Assembly: GCA_049663345.1 (NCBI GenBank)
Contig: JBATDG010000099.1
Span: 1-64,000, forward strand
Source: SZUA-365 sp049663345
GTDB taxonomy: Bacteria > Bacteroidota > Ignavibacteria > SZUA-365
Reading direction: 5' to 3'
DNA length: 64,000 nt
Shown here: positions 24,123-32,900 of the stretch, one piece after another
Layout of the letters: the number at the start of each line of letters is the position of its first letter
Numbering within the stretch: the stretch's first letter is position 1
Translations under genes and position numbers: made by a program
The notes under the pieces: model-generated
What the model saw: the letters and a program-made list of their open reading frames with translations, nothing else
Told to the model about the DNA's origin: nothing
The model's database searches: none

Positions 24123-27100
24123 ATGTCCCCATCACTGAGCCGTCGGGATTTTCTCAAACAAAGCGGCATGATCGCCGCAGCTGCAGGCACCGCAGGAACG
24201 TCCGCGCCGTTCCTTCAGACGGTTATGGCGCAGTCGGCGCCACGGGGCGGGGGACGCCAGCGCGTGCTGCTCTTCCACGATCCCGCATTTCCATTCATCG
24301 ACTGCGACCCAGTCTCCCTCGACCTGCTTCAAAGCGCTCTGCAGGGAAACGAGCTTCGCGTTGCGGACGCCGACAGCTTCCCGACTGCGCTGCAGCAAAA
24401 GGACATCGATCTTCTTATCACTGCTCACGGATCCGCTTTCCCCGAGGATGCCGGCATGCCTCTCCTCGGCTGTCTCGCACGCGGAGTCAACTGGCTGCAG
24501 CTCGGCGGCGTGCCGCTGGCTGTGCCTGTCCGCCGCGCTGGTGATGTATGGCAGACTGCCCCGCGCCGTACCCGCTGGCATCGAAAGCTCTGCATCACAC
24601 AGGCCTTTCCGGTGGATTGCACTGATGTCGAAAAATGGGCCGCCGCGGAAGGGTACAGCGACATCGCCGAGGCAGCAGACTCGATGGAATGCGATTCCGC
24701 TTTCGCTCTCTACTGGCGTTTGACTTCGACGAAATATTTTCCGCAGGAAGATGGAAGCGCCGGCACGAGGGATGCGATACTGCGTCCCCTTATCAACGGA
24801 CAGCTGTCCGACGGAACCGCCATCATTTCACCGGTACAGCTCATTGATTGGATGCACGGCGATTTTGCAGGGGGACGCTGGGTGATATTCACCGGCAGCA
24901 AATCCCTTACGGAGCAGACCCTCACGCAGCTCGCCGCATACGCTGGCTGCGGAGCGATTTCACTTACCGTATCGCCCGGCTACGCGCGCTACCGTCCGGG
25001 TGAAACACCCTCGTTGAATGTGCAGCTTCAGCGTCCCCACACAGCCGGTGAAGCGCCTTGCGTCATCGAGATTCTGGAGAATGGCGCTGTCATCCGCAGC
25101 ATGAACGCCGCGCTGAATTGGTCGGAGGCCTTGTCCGTTGCGCAGGCAGAATTGCAGCTCGACGGGATTGAACAGTCCGGCGACAGTAAGCAAACAGAGC
25201 AGCGCCCCAGTTTCTTTGAACTCCGTGCACATTGCACCATTCCCTGCGCAGGCGGCGTGAGCACGATCGAGGCGCGGTCGGGATTCTGGCTCGCCGCGGA
25301 TGCGGCACTTGAGCAGGACGACCCCATCGGCCGCTCAGGCACGATGCTGACGCGAGGAGGCAAACCATATTGCGTCACGGGCAGCACATACATGGCGGGC
25401 GACGTACAGCGGAATTTCCTGTTTGAGCCGAATCCCTGGCTCTGGCGGCAGGATTTTCAGAGCATGCATGCTGCCGGAATCAACATGGTTCGCACCGGCC
25501 TTTGGTATGGCTGGAAGCGGATCATGCTCGAGCCCGGCCGACATGACGAAGCAGTTTTTCGCTCGATGGATGCCTTTCTGCTCGCCGCGCAGGAAGCGGA
25601 TATTCCCATCATTTTTTCGCTCTTCGCCTTCCTGCCGGAAGCATGGGGAGGTGAAAACCCGTATCTCGATCCGCGCGCCGTCGCTGCACAGCAGGCATTT
25701 GTCGGAGCATTCGCCAGACGCTATGCCGGAGTGCATGCGCTGATCTGGGATTTGATCAACGAACCGTCGTTTTCTTCTCCTTCGCAGTTATGGCGCTGCC
25801 GGCCGAACTACGATCGCTTCGAACTCGCTGCCTGGCACGATTGGCTGCGCGGCCAGTTCCCTGCTGCGGATGATACTGCACGGCTGCGCATACTCGGCGA
25901 CCGGTGGATGAGCGACATCGCTGAGGATGCGTCCCTCCCTCCACTGGCGGACTTCGATGACGGGAATCTCTTCAGCGACCGTCTGCCGTTGAAAGTGCAG
26001 GATTATCGTCTTTTCGCGCAGACAGCTTTTGCCGGCTGGGTCCGGAAGATATCGTCGGCTATCCGTTCCGTCGATCGTCCCGATCGCATGATCATGGTCG
26101 GACAGGACGAAGGCGGCACGATGGATCGTCCCAGCCCGCAATTCTTTGCGGATGTCGTCGACGTCAGCAGCGTGCACAGCTGGTGGTTCAACGACGACCT
26201 GCTGTGGGACAGCATCGTCACTCGCGCCCCCGGTATTCCCCATCTGGTGCAGGAAACCGGCGCGATGTTCTACGAAAAGATCGACGGTACTCCCTGGCGA
26301 AGCGAGGCCGAAGTCGCCCGGCTGGTTGAACGCAAGCTTGCGATTGCGGCAGGCACAGGCAGCGCCGGCTTCGTGCAGTGGTTGTGGAACAGCAATCCGT
26401 ACATGCCCTCGGACAACGAGGCGGCCATCGGAGCACTGCGCGGCGACGGCAGCGCAAAACCGGAGTTCATGGCAATGCGCGACATGGCGCGATTTCTTGA
26501 GAAAGCATCGCCCGCGCTTACCGGACGTAAGGAAGAGGATATTGTTGTCGTACTCCCGCATGCCGACCAATTCTCTGTCCGCGGCAATGGAGTGCGGGCA
26601 ACGCGGGCGGCTGTACGCACTCTTGCGTATAGATGCAGGGTTCCGCTTCGCGCAGTGAGCGAGTATGCACTCACGGCTGACAGCAGTAACGCACGGCTGT
26701 TCATTCTCCCATCTCCCGCCGTGCTAACTGAAACTGCGTGGCAGCATCTGCTTGAGAAGGTCCGTCATGGAGCAACTCTCATCGTCACCGGCATCCTCGA
26801 TCGTGACGACAACTGGCAGCCGGTTTCACGCAGCGCGCTCCTTGACCTCCAGGCGGAGCTTCGTCCCATCGCTCAGACGGAGGAACTCAGGGTTGCGGGA
26901 AATACATTTGCCTGCGGCTTCCGGGGTGAAGATCTTCAGCGAATCGAAACCGCTGATGTGACTGGGAAATCCGGAAGCATGCTGCATGAAGCCGCGCATG
27001 GGAAGGGACGTTTGCTGTGGTGTCCGCTCCCCGTCGAAATGTGCGATACCCCCGAAGCCATCGCCGCCGTTTATCGGGAAGCCCTGCGCGTGGCCGACCT

Positions 27101-27332
27101 GAGTGCCGGTATTCATCTGCGTCCCAATACGCCCGGCATACTGGCGTATGCTTCACATTACCGTGATGCAACGCTGCTGACAATTGTGTCGGAACTTGCG
27201 GAAGAGGTAAAGATCGCACTCTCGCTCGATGAACCCCGGAGCACGATTGAAGGTAATCTACCGGCGGGACGCGCGATGCTCGTCCTGCTCGATAAACGAG
27301 GCAGCGAAGTCATGCGCAGCGTAAATTCGTAA
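24123..27332 (+). CDS. Tat-exported GH5/GH42-like glycoside hydrolase, large
   Basis: The 1069-residue protein begins SRRDFLKQSGMIAAAAGTAG, a twin-arginine signal. Residues ~45-300 look like a Rossmann-type glutamine-amidotransferase-like domain (RVLLFHDPAFPFIDCDPVSL, then LLITAHGSAFPE, GVNWLQLGGVPLAV). The barrel (about 400-790) has RTGLWYGWKRIMLEPGR, the acid/base E547 in LIWDLINEPSF and probable nucleophile E711 in HLVQETGAMFYEK, the clan GH-A pattern. A further domain follows (VVVLPHADQFSVRGNGVRAT), like the trimerisation/amidotransferase-like part of GH42. The glycan bond is not predictable; beta-mannosidase or beta-galactosidase are options that would suit N-glycan cores. AAGGAG lies seven bases upstream. 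Last gene of the cluster. Confidence 0.8.
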   Translation: MSPSLSRRDFLKQSGMIAAAAGTAGTSAPFLQTVMAQSAPRGGGRQRVLLFHDPAFPFIDCDPVSLDLLQSALQGNELRVADADSFPTALQQKDIDLLITAHGSAFPEDAGMPLLGCLARGVNWLQLGGVPLAVPVRRAGDVWQTAPRRTRWHRKLCITQAFPVDCTDVEKWAAAEGYSDIAEAADSMECDSAFALYWRLTSTKYFPQEDGSAGTRDAILRPLINGQLSDGTAIISPVQLIDWMHGDFAGGRWVIFTGSKSLTEQTLTQLAAYAGCGAISLTVSPGYARYRPGETPSLNVQLQRPHTAGEAPCVIEILENGAVIRSMNAALNWSEALSVAQAELQLDGIEQSGDSKQTEQRPSFFELRAHCTIPCAGGVSTIEARSGFWLAADAALEQDDPIGRSGTMLTRGGKPYCVTGSTYMAGDVQRNFLFEPNPWLWRQDFQSMHAAGINMVRTGLWYGWKRIMLEPGRHDEAVFRSMDAFLLAAQEADIPIIFSLFAFLPEAWGGENPYLDPRAVAAQQAFVGAFARRYAGVHALIWDLINEPSFSSPSQLWRCRPNYDRFELAAWHDWLRGQFPAADDTARLRILGDRWMSDIAEDASLPPLADFDDGNLFSDRLPLKVQDYRLFAQTAFAGWVRKISSAIRSVDRPDRMIMVGQDEGGTMDRPSPQFFADVVDVSSVHSWWFNDDLLWDSIVTRAPGIPHLVQETGAMFYEKIDGTPWRSEAEVARLVERKLAIAAGTGSAGFVQWLWNSNPYMPSDNEAAIGALRGDGSAKPEFMAMRDMARFLEKASPALTGRKEEDIVVVLPHADQFSVRGNGVRATRAAVRTLAYRCRVPLRAVSEYALTADSSNARLFILPSPAVLTETAWQHLLEKVRHGATLIVTGILDRDDNWQPVSRSALLDLQAELRPIAQTEELRVAGNTFACGFRGEDLQRIETADVTGKSGSMLHEAAHGKGRLLWCPLPVEMCDTPEAIAAVYREALRVADLSAGIHLRPNTPGILAYASHYRDATLLTIVSELAEEVKIALSLDEPRSTIEGNLPAGRAMLVLLDKRGSEVMRSVNS

Positions 27333-27381
27333 GTATCGTCAGCCGGGCTTGTAGTGCCTTAGAAAACCCCGATGTCGAAAA

Positions 27382-27525
27382 GCCGCTTTTCCGAGAAGAG
27401 AAAGCTCGTGCGTGCTGCAAGGGCGCGTGGCAGTGAAATTCCTGCATATCGTCAGGCCGCTTTTCTAAGAGGAGACAACTCGTGCATGCTGGCAGGGCGC
27501 GCGGCTGGGAAGCTATGCTTCCCAG
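27382..27525. repeat. Imperfect ~55-bp direct duplication plus hairpin at the thyX stop
   Basis: GCCGCTTTTCCGAGAAGAGA starts copy one at 27382; copy two starts at 27456 (74 bp later) and runs into CTCGTGCATGCTGGCAGGGC. At 27505-27525 a perfect 9-bp stem CTGGGAAGC-TAT-GCTTCCCAG spans the thyX stop codon. It lacks a T-run, so may be an RNA-stabilising hairpin rather than a classical terminator. Confidence 0.7.
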
Positions 27526-28442
27526 GGAATGCGCATTTTCAGACGGCGCAGTTTTTCTTCCAGTTCCTCGCGCTCCATGTTGGGCTTCACCACTTCACCT
27601 TCCCCGGGGAGGAGTTCGAAGGAGCGTGCAAGGTCAATCGCGCCAGCATCATCGCCTGCGCTGATCGCCGCGATTATTTCGCTGTCGAGGCGGGTCAGTT
27701 CCATCGCATTGCTGCGATAGTCGAGAAACGCAGCCCAGGCCTCCGGACACCATCGGCTCACGATTTCATTGCCGATAACATCGGCATAGGCACGAATTTC
27801 GTACTGCGCGTGAGAATCCATTCGAAGAAAAAGAAAATGCAGCAGGTTGTGCAGATCGACTTTCCAGTACGCCTCGGTGTAGGTCGCGAGCGGAAGGTCT
27901 TTCCTTGCCTGTTCGCGCGCGACGCCAGCTTCAATTCGTTCCGTATATATCTTGCGCGTGAGCTCGTGGAGTTGGGTTTCCTGCTCTGTGAAATGGCTGC
28001 CGAGTTCGGCATCCGCAAACCCATCGCTTCCCTGCCGGTTGCTGGTCGCCTGCATGCGCCACTCTTCCGGAGCAGTGCGCTGGGCAGCATCGATGGCGAG
28101 TGAATAGCGCGTGGAATACTCGTTGACGTTCGCCGTGCGATGGCGGATCCACTGGCGCCACGCATCCATCGGGACGCGCACATGCAGCTTGATTTCGCAC
28201 ATCTCCAGCGGCGTGGTATGGTGATGCCGCAACAGATAGCGTATCAGTCCCCGATCCTGCCGCAGATGCTTTGTGCCCTTTCCGTAGGAGACACGCGCGG
28301 CCTGCACGATCGATGAGTCCGTGCCCATATAGTCGACCACGCGGACAAAACCGTCGTCGAGAACATTGAATGGTTCACCAAGGATGGCATCCATTTCCGG
28401 AACGGAGGGACGCTCAAGATGTTCGTAAGTACGCTCTTCCAT
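27513..28442 (-). CDS. thyX: Flavin-dependent thymidylate synthase ThyX
   Basis: The 309-residue enzyme makes dTMP from dUMP with methylene-tetrahydrofolate, NADPH and FAD. The ThyX motif is at 100-114: RHRTANVNEYSTRYS, the variant of RHRxxSxxExSxRY in which Asn replaces the first Ser. Substrate-binding RHHHTTPLEMCEIKLHVRVP and the C-terminal YEIRAYADVIGNEIVSRWCP also fit. The frame extends to 28553, but ATG 28442 (MEERTYEHLERPSVPEMDAI) is nearer the family start. Larger than typical ThyX (about 220-250) through its N-terminal 35 residues and a C-terminal tail of about 50. Divergent from the GT9 gene. Confidence 0.93.
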   Translation of the reverse strand: MEERTYEHLERPSVPEMDAILGEPFNVLDDGFVRVVDYMGTDSSIVQAARVSYGKGTKHLRQDRGLIRYLLRHHHTTPLEMCEIKLHVRVPMDAWRQWIRHRTANVNEYSTRYSLAIDAAQRTAPEEWRMQATSNRQGSDGFADAELGSHFTEQETQLHELTRKIYTERIEAGVAREQARKDLPLATYTEAYWKVDLHNLLHFLFLRMDSHAQYEIRAYADVIGNEIVSRWCPEAWAAFLDYRSNAMELTRLDSEIIAAISAGDDAGAIDLARSFELLPGEGEVVKPNMEREELEEKLRRLKMRIPWEA

Positions 28443-28564
28443 GCTGCATTCGATTGTGAATAGAGTCAATCCATGGAAGATAGTGATTCCATCTGCCTGC
28501 ACAAAACGCGGTGTGATGCGCGCACTTTTTCGTACATTATGTCTGATCATCAAAGAAAACAGGC

Positions 28565-29605
28565 ATGTCTTTTATTCCGCTCCGCAAAATCCTCATCATC
28601 CGGCTCAGTTCCATCGGCGACATTATCCTGACGTCGCCGATGCTGCGCGTTCTGAAAGCGGCGCATCCTGACTGCGAACTGCATTATGTCACGCGCGTGG
28701 AATTCGGAGAACTGCTGCAGCACGATCCGCATATCGACCGGCTGATGCTCGTTGATACCGCGGAGGGTGCCGTGGGACTCGAAGCACTGAACCTGCAGCT
28801 GATGCAGGAACACTATGACGCCGTTTTCGATCTGCACAACAATTTCCGCAGCCGCTCTTTGCGCAACGGCCTCAGCCGCTATGTTCATCGCATCAATAAA
28901 CGCGGCCTGCGTCGCCTGCTGCTGATCTCCGCACATATCAACACGTACGGGGAAACCATCCCGGTTCCCGACCGCTTCATCGAAACGGCACGGCGCTACG
29001 GAGTGCAGCCGGATGCGCTGGGTCCCAGGATTTTCCTCTCCGAGGATATCCGCATGTCCGCCCGCATGAAGCTGCGCGCCGAAGGAATCGATCCGGGGAT
29101 CCCGGTGTTGGGACTCTGTCCCGGAGCCAAGCACTTCACAAAACGCTGGCCACTGGAGCACTTCCTCGAATTGGCCCGCCAATTGGCGGCGAACGGCGAA
29201 CGGCTCGTGCTGTTCGGCGGTACCGAGGACAGCGACACCGCCGCGGGAATCAGGCAGATCGCACCTGATCATGTTCATGACATGACGGGCCGTCTGACAT
29301 TGCTGGAGACTGCTGCGGCGATGGAATACTGTCGTGCGATAATTGCCAATGACAGCGGCCTCATGCACATGGCGACTGCGATGCAGCGTCCGGTCGTCGC
29401 GCTGTTCGGCAGCACCGTTAAGGAATTCGGTTTTTTTCCCTACCACTCCCCTGCCGTCATTCTTGAGGTCAGCGATCTGCCTTGCCGCCCCTGCACCCAT
29501 ATCGGACGTTCCCGCTGTCCGAAAGGACATTTCGCCTGCCTGCAGCAGATCACGCCCGAGCAGGTGATTGAGGCATTGAGCACGCTGCTCCCCTCTCCCG
29601 ACTGA
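28565..29605 (+). CDS. Glycosyltransferase family 9 (LPS heptosyltransferase-like)
   Basis: The 346-residue GT-B enzyme starts ILIIRLSSIGDIILTSPMLR (7-26), the GT9 N-terminal signature, and has VLGLCPGAKHFTKRWPLEHF (about 178-197), LVLFGGTEDSDTAAGI, and IANDSGLMHMATAMQRPVVALFG (about 259-281), the ADP-heptose-binding region. The cysteines near the end (LPCRPCTHIGRSRCPKGHFAC) are common in this group. It probably adds a heptose-like sugar to the lipid A core on the cytoplasmic face, consistent with a Gram-negative envelope. WaaC and WaaF cannot be told apart. Confidence 0.9.
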   Translation: MSFIPLRKILIIRLSSIGDIILTSPMLRVLKAAHPDCELHYVTRVEFGELLQHDPHIDRLMLVDTAEGAVGLEALNLQLMQEHYDAVFDLHNNFRSRSLRNGLSRYVHRINKRGLRRLLLISAHINTYGETIPVPDRFIETARRYGVQPDALGPRIFLSEDIRMSARMKLRAEGIDPGIPVLGLCPGAKHFTKRWPLEHFLELARQLAANGERLVLFGGTEDSDTAAGIRQIAPDHVHDMTGRLTLLETAAAMEYCRAIIANDSGLMHMATAMQRPVVALFGSTVKEFGFFPYHSPAVILEVSDLPCRPCTHIGRSRCPKGHFACLQQITPEQVIEALSTLLPSPD

Positions 29606-29940
29606 CAATCCGCCCCCACGATACGCTCGTCCCGCCCTATCGCCCTATCGCAACCGTCCGGGCGAACCGACGTGGAAGCCGAAACGCTGTCCCGGTTTTC
29701 GGCATCCACCTGTGCCGGACGTACAACCAAGTCGGGAAGGTGGTTCGCCCCTACAGGTTCTTGCCGTCCTCCCGCCCTCCACGCTCCTTCCGCACTATCG
29801 TCCTTCCGTCCTAACGAACGGACGAGCCTAAAGGCTCATCCTCCTTAAAAATCCAATCAGTGCAATCCGTGAAATCTGTGGTTACTCTTCCGCACTCACG
29901 CCCTCACGTTCCTAACGCCCTCACGTCTTGGCGCATTTTT
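29606..29940. repeat. Repeat-rich intergenic mosaic between GT9 and maeB
   Basis: Contents in order: octamers CCCTATCG twice (29636-29651); a nested fold at 29660-29750 with outer arms GGGCGAACC (29660-29668) and GGTTCGCCC (29742-29750) and an inner stem GTGGAAGCCGAAAC (29672-29685) with TTTTCGGCATCCAC (29696-29709); octamers near 29790-29815; the palindrome GAGCCTAAAGGCTC (29824-29837); three 9-bp units AATCAGTGC, AATCCGTGA, AATCTGTGG (29855-29881); and octamers ending ACG (about 29893-29925). No gene is supported. Confidence 0.8.
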
Positions 29941-29958
29941 TCCCACCCTGATTTTCGT

Positions 29959-29966
29959 TAAATTTG
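29959..29966 (+). promoter_or_regulatory. Possible -7 element TAAATTTG upstream of maeB
   Basis: TAAATTTG fits the Bacteroidota TAnnTTTG consensus and lies 63 nt before the maeB ATG. A TTG at a suitable -33 distance is not obvious, so this is weak. Confidence 0.35.
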
Positions 29967-30029
29967 CATTTGTATCTATTCGCGTAGTATTGAGCAATAC
30001 TCTTGCATTTTTAAGAACGGAGTTTCTCC

Positions 30030-32303
30030 ATGAAAATCAGGAAGGAAGATGCCCTCGAGTACCATAGTATGGGTCGCAAGGGCAAAATCGAAGTCGTCAC
30101 AACGAAGCCTTGTGTAACACAGCGGGATCTCTCGCTGGCGTACACGCCTGGCGTCGCCGAGCCATGTCTGGAAATCGAACGTGATCCGGCACTGGTCTAC
30201 GAGTACACTGCGAAGGGCAACCTGGTCGCCGTGATTTCCAACGGAACCGCGGTGCTGGGATTGGGTGATATTGGTCCCATGGGCGGCAAGCCGGTTATGG
30301 AAGGCAAGGGCGTGCTATTCAAAACCTTCGCCGACATCGACGTATTCGATATTGAAATTGACAGCAAGAATATCCAGGAAATCATCCGCACCTGTCAGGT
30401 CCTCGAACCGACATTCGGAGGAATCAATCTTGAGGATATTAAAGGTCCCGATTGCTTTTATATCGAGGACGAACTGAAAAGAACGATGAATATCCCCGTC
30501 TTCCACGACGATCAGCACGGCACCGCGATTATTTCCGGCGCGGCGTTGATGAATGCGGTTGAATTGGGCGGAAAAGATCTCAGCAAGCTGAAGATTGTGT
30601 ATAATGGCGCCGGTGCATCGGGCATCGCTTGCGCCAAGTTCCACATCAGCCTTGGCGTCAGCAAGGAAAATGTGATCATGTGCGATACCGGCGGCGTTAT
30701 CTATAAAGGACGCACGGAGCACATGAACGAGTTCAAGGAGGCAATGGCCGCGGACACCGATGCGCGCACGCTTACGGAAGCCTTTGTAGGAGCCGATGTA
30801 TTTTTCGGACTTTCCAAGGGCGGCTGCGTCAGCCAGGACATGGTGCGCACAATGGCTCCGAATCCGATTATTTTCGCAATGGCGAATCCCGACCCGGAAA
30901 TCACGTATGAGGATGCGATCGCCGCCCGCCCGGATGTCATCATGGCCACCGGCCGTTCCGACTATCCGAATCAGGTGAATAATGTGCTCGGCTTCCCCTT
31001 CATCTTCCGCGGCGCTCTCGACGTACAGGCGACCGCAATCAATGAAGAAATGAAGCGCGCCGCTGCGAAAGCTCTCGCCGATCTGGCGAAGGAAGAAGTG
31101 CCCGATATCGTGATGCGCGCCTACGGAGTCACCGAGATGAGTTTCGGCCGGGAATACATTATTCCCAAGCCGTTCGATCCCCGCGTTCTTACCAGGGTAG
31201 CCCCGGCTGTCGCAATGGCAGCTATGGAAACCGGCGTTGCGCGTAAGCCGATCGCGGACTTCGACCAGTACCGCATGCAGCTCGATATACGCATGGGAAG
31301 GACCCAGCCGATTATCGCACATATGTATACCAAGGCATCCAGAAATCCGCAGCGCATCGTTTTCCCGGAAGGCGATCAGCCCCGCATTATCAAGGCGGCA
31401 CAGATCGCTCTGGACGAAGGCATCGCAAAGCCGATCCTTCTTGGCGTCGAAGCGGACGTGCGTGCGGTGGCAGAGGAACATTCCATAGATCTTGATGGAA
31501 TCGAGATCATCGATCCGAAAACGTATGCGCACATCGAGAAATACATCGCCGAATACTATCGTCTGCGTCAGCGCAAGGGCATCACCATGTTCGGCGCAAG
31601 AAAGACCATCCCCAACGTGCGTAATTATTTCGGCGCTATGATGGTTCAGCTGGGCGATGCGGACGGACTGATCTCCGGATTTACCGCGCATTATCCCGAC
31701 ACCCTTCGTCCTGCGCTGGAAATCATCGGCCACGACGAGCGGTACGGAAAGGTCTCCGGTTTGTACATGCTCTCGAACAAAAAGCATGAGCCTTATTTCC
31801 TTGCCGACACAACTGTGAATATCGATCCATCTGCGGAAGACATCGCCGACATCACGCTGCAGGCTGCTGAGCTCGCGGAAAAATTTGATGTCGTCCCTCG
31901 CGTAGCCTTGCTCTCGTACTCCAACTTCGGCAGCAATCGCGAGTCCTCGGCGCTGAAAATGCAGGCCGCACTGAAAATCGTCCGCAATCGCCGTCCGGAT
32001 TTGATGGTAGACGGTGAGATGCAGGCAGATACAGCTGTTGTCCCCGAGATTATCGCGAATACATTCCCGTTCAGTACGCTGAAGGGCGGTGCAAACGTGT
32101 TGATCTTCCCCGACCTCAATTCAGGCAACATTGCCTACAAGCTGCTCAGCCGCATCGGCGACATGCAGCCGGTCGGACCAATCCTCAACGGCGTTGCGAA
32201 ACCCGTGCACGTTCTGCAGCGCGGTTCCGAAGTCAAGGAAATTGTCGACATGATCGCCATCGCAGTCGTCGACGCAATCAGTAAAAAGGAAGGAAACGCG
32301 TAA
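30030..32303 (+). CDS. maeB: NADP-type malic enzyme fused to a phosphotransacetylase-like domain
   Basis: The 757-residue enzyme decarboxylates malate to pyruvate. Residues 1-~160 are the malic N-terminal domain (DLSLAYTPGVAEPCLEIERD, then FADIDVFDIEID and NIPVFHDDQHGTAIISGAAL). The NAD(P)-binding domain follows (KLKIVYNGAGASGIACAKFH; FAMANPDPEITYEDA). From about 430 to the end lies a PTA_PTB domain (NPQRIVFPEGDQPRIIKAAQ), normally regulatory, for example binding acetyl-CoA, rather than an active phosphotransacetylase in MaeB. Length equals E. coli MaeB (759). Supplies pyruvate and NADPH. Monocistronic, with a terminator at 32335. Confidence 0.95.
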   Translation: MKIRKEDALEYHSMGRKGKIEVVTTKPCVTQRDLSLAYTPGVAEPCLEIERDPALVYEYTAKGNLVAVISNGTAVLGLGDIGPMGGKPVMEGKGVLFKTFADIDVFDIEIDSKNIQEIIRTCQVLEPTFGGINLEDIKGPDCFYIEDELKRTMNIPVFHDDQHGTAIISGAALMNAVELGGKDLSKLKIVYNGAGASGIACAKFHISLGVSKENVIMCDTGGVIYKGRTEHMNEFKEAMAADTDARTLTEAFVGADVFFGLSKGGCVSQDMVRTMAPNPIIFAMANPDPEITYEDAIAARPDVIMATGRSDYPNQVNNVLGFPFIFRGALDVQATAINEEMKRAAAKALADLAKEEVPDIVMRAYGVTEMSFGREYIIPKPFDPRVLTRVAPAVAMAAMETGVARKPIADFDQYRMQLDIRMGRTQPIIAHMYTKASRNPQRIVFPEGDQPRIIKAAQIALDEGIAKPILLGVEADVRAVAEEHSIDLDGIEIIDPKTYAHIEKYIAEYYRLRQRKGITMFGARKTIPNVRNYFGAMMVQLGDADGLISGFTAHYPDTLRPALEIIGHDERYGKVSGLYMLSNKKHEPYFLADTTVNIDPSAEDIADITLQAAELAEKFDVVPRVALLSYSNFGSNRESSALKMQAALKIVRNRRPDLMVDGEMQADTAVVPEIIANTFPFSTLKGGANVLIFPDLNSGNIAYKLLSRIGDMQPVGPILNGVAKPVHVLQRGSEVKEIVDMIAIAVVDAISKKEGNA

Positions 32304-32334
32304 ATACGCACTTTCTCCAATTGTCTCTACTCAG

Positions 32335-32361
32335 GCCCCCGAATTTCGGGGGCTTTTTTTT
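32335..32361 (+). terminator. Rho-independent terminator after maeB
   Basis: Perfect stem GCCCCCGAATTTCGGGGGC (32335-32353) followed by eight T residues. Confidence 0.92.
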
Positions 32362-32404
32362 GTCCATTCAGGGCGGAACATATTTTTTCCTGCCAACCTG
32401 TTCC

Positions 32405-32833
32405 GCCCTCGCCACGGCGAGTCTTCGACTTTCAGGGCGGTGGGAGAGGTTTGTGGGCGCCCATAACCCAGGGCTTAAGCCCTGGGCTGCAATAGGTCGC
32501 GCCTTCAGCGCGAAGATCGAAATCGTGCGCGCGAGAGCCCCGAAGGGGCGACCGGTCATAGCCCAGGCCTTTTATCGCGGCGTAGTCCGCACCAGCGGTA
32601 GAAGTCGGATCAGGCCTGGGGAAAGGCGTACCCATAGTTCCTCCTCCCGCCCTGACGCCTTTACGTCTTTACGTCTTTACGTCTTTACGCGTTTACGTCT
32701 TTACGTCTTTACGCCTTTACGCCTTTACGTCTTTACGCCTTCACGCCCTAACGACCTCACGCCCTAACGACCTAACGTCCTCACGTCCTAACGACCTCAC
32801 GTCCTCACGACCTTACGACCTTACGACCTTACG
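32405..32833. repeat. Repeat-filled gap including 23 octamers ending in ACG
   Basis: A 22-bp stretch identical to 9875-9896 lies at 32408-32429. CCCAGGGCTTAAGCCCTGGG (near 32468-32487) is a perfect 20-bp palindrome. The inverted 36-bp relative of 9823-9858 is at 32563-32598. From 32650 to 32833 there are exactly 23 consecutive 8-bp units, each ending ACG, with a gradient from TCTTTACG on the left to CCCTAACG/ACCTCACG and ACCTTACG on the right. No gene is supported in 32362-32847. Confidence 0.9.
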
Positions 32834-32847
32834 CCCAGGAACAGCAA

Positions 32848-32872
32848 ACCCCCGGGGATCCCGGGGGCTTGA
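32848..32872 (-). terminator. GC-rich hairpin after the cytochrome operon
   Basis: AACCCCCGGGGATCCCGGGGGCTT forms a strong stem about 30-50 nt past the stop of the last minus-strand cytochrome gene. On the minus strand it is followed by GTTTGCTGTT, a weak T-tract, so it is an imperfect but likely terminator. Confidence 0.6.
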
Positions 32873-32900
32873 TGAAAAAAAATAGAACCGAACCGTGATT

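Noticed and set aside
29740..29760. tRNA T-arm (GGTTCGCCCC)
   Set aside because: No cloverleaf can be built around it; it is an arm of an inverted repeat.
30315..31787. 490-codon minus-strand frame opposite maeB
   Set aside because: Antisense of the conserved maeB frame; no motif or start context.
32650..32833. CRISPR array
   Set aside because: Units are 8 bp with no spacers; no cas genes.
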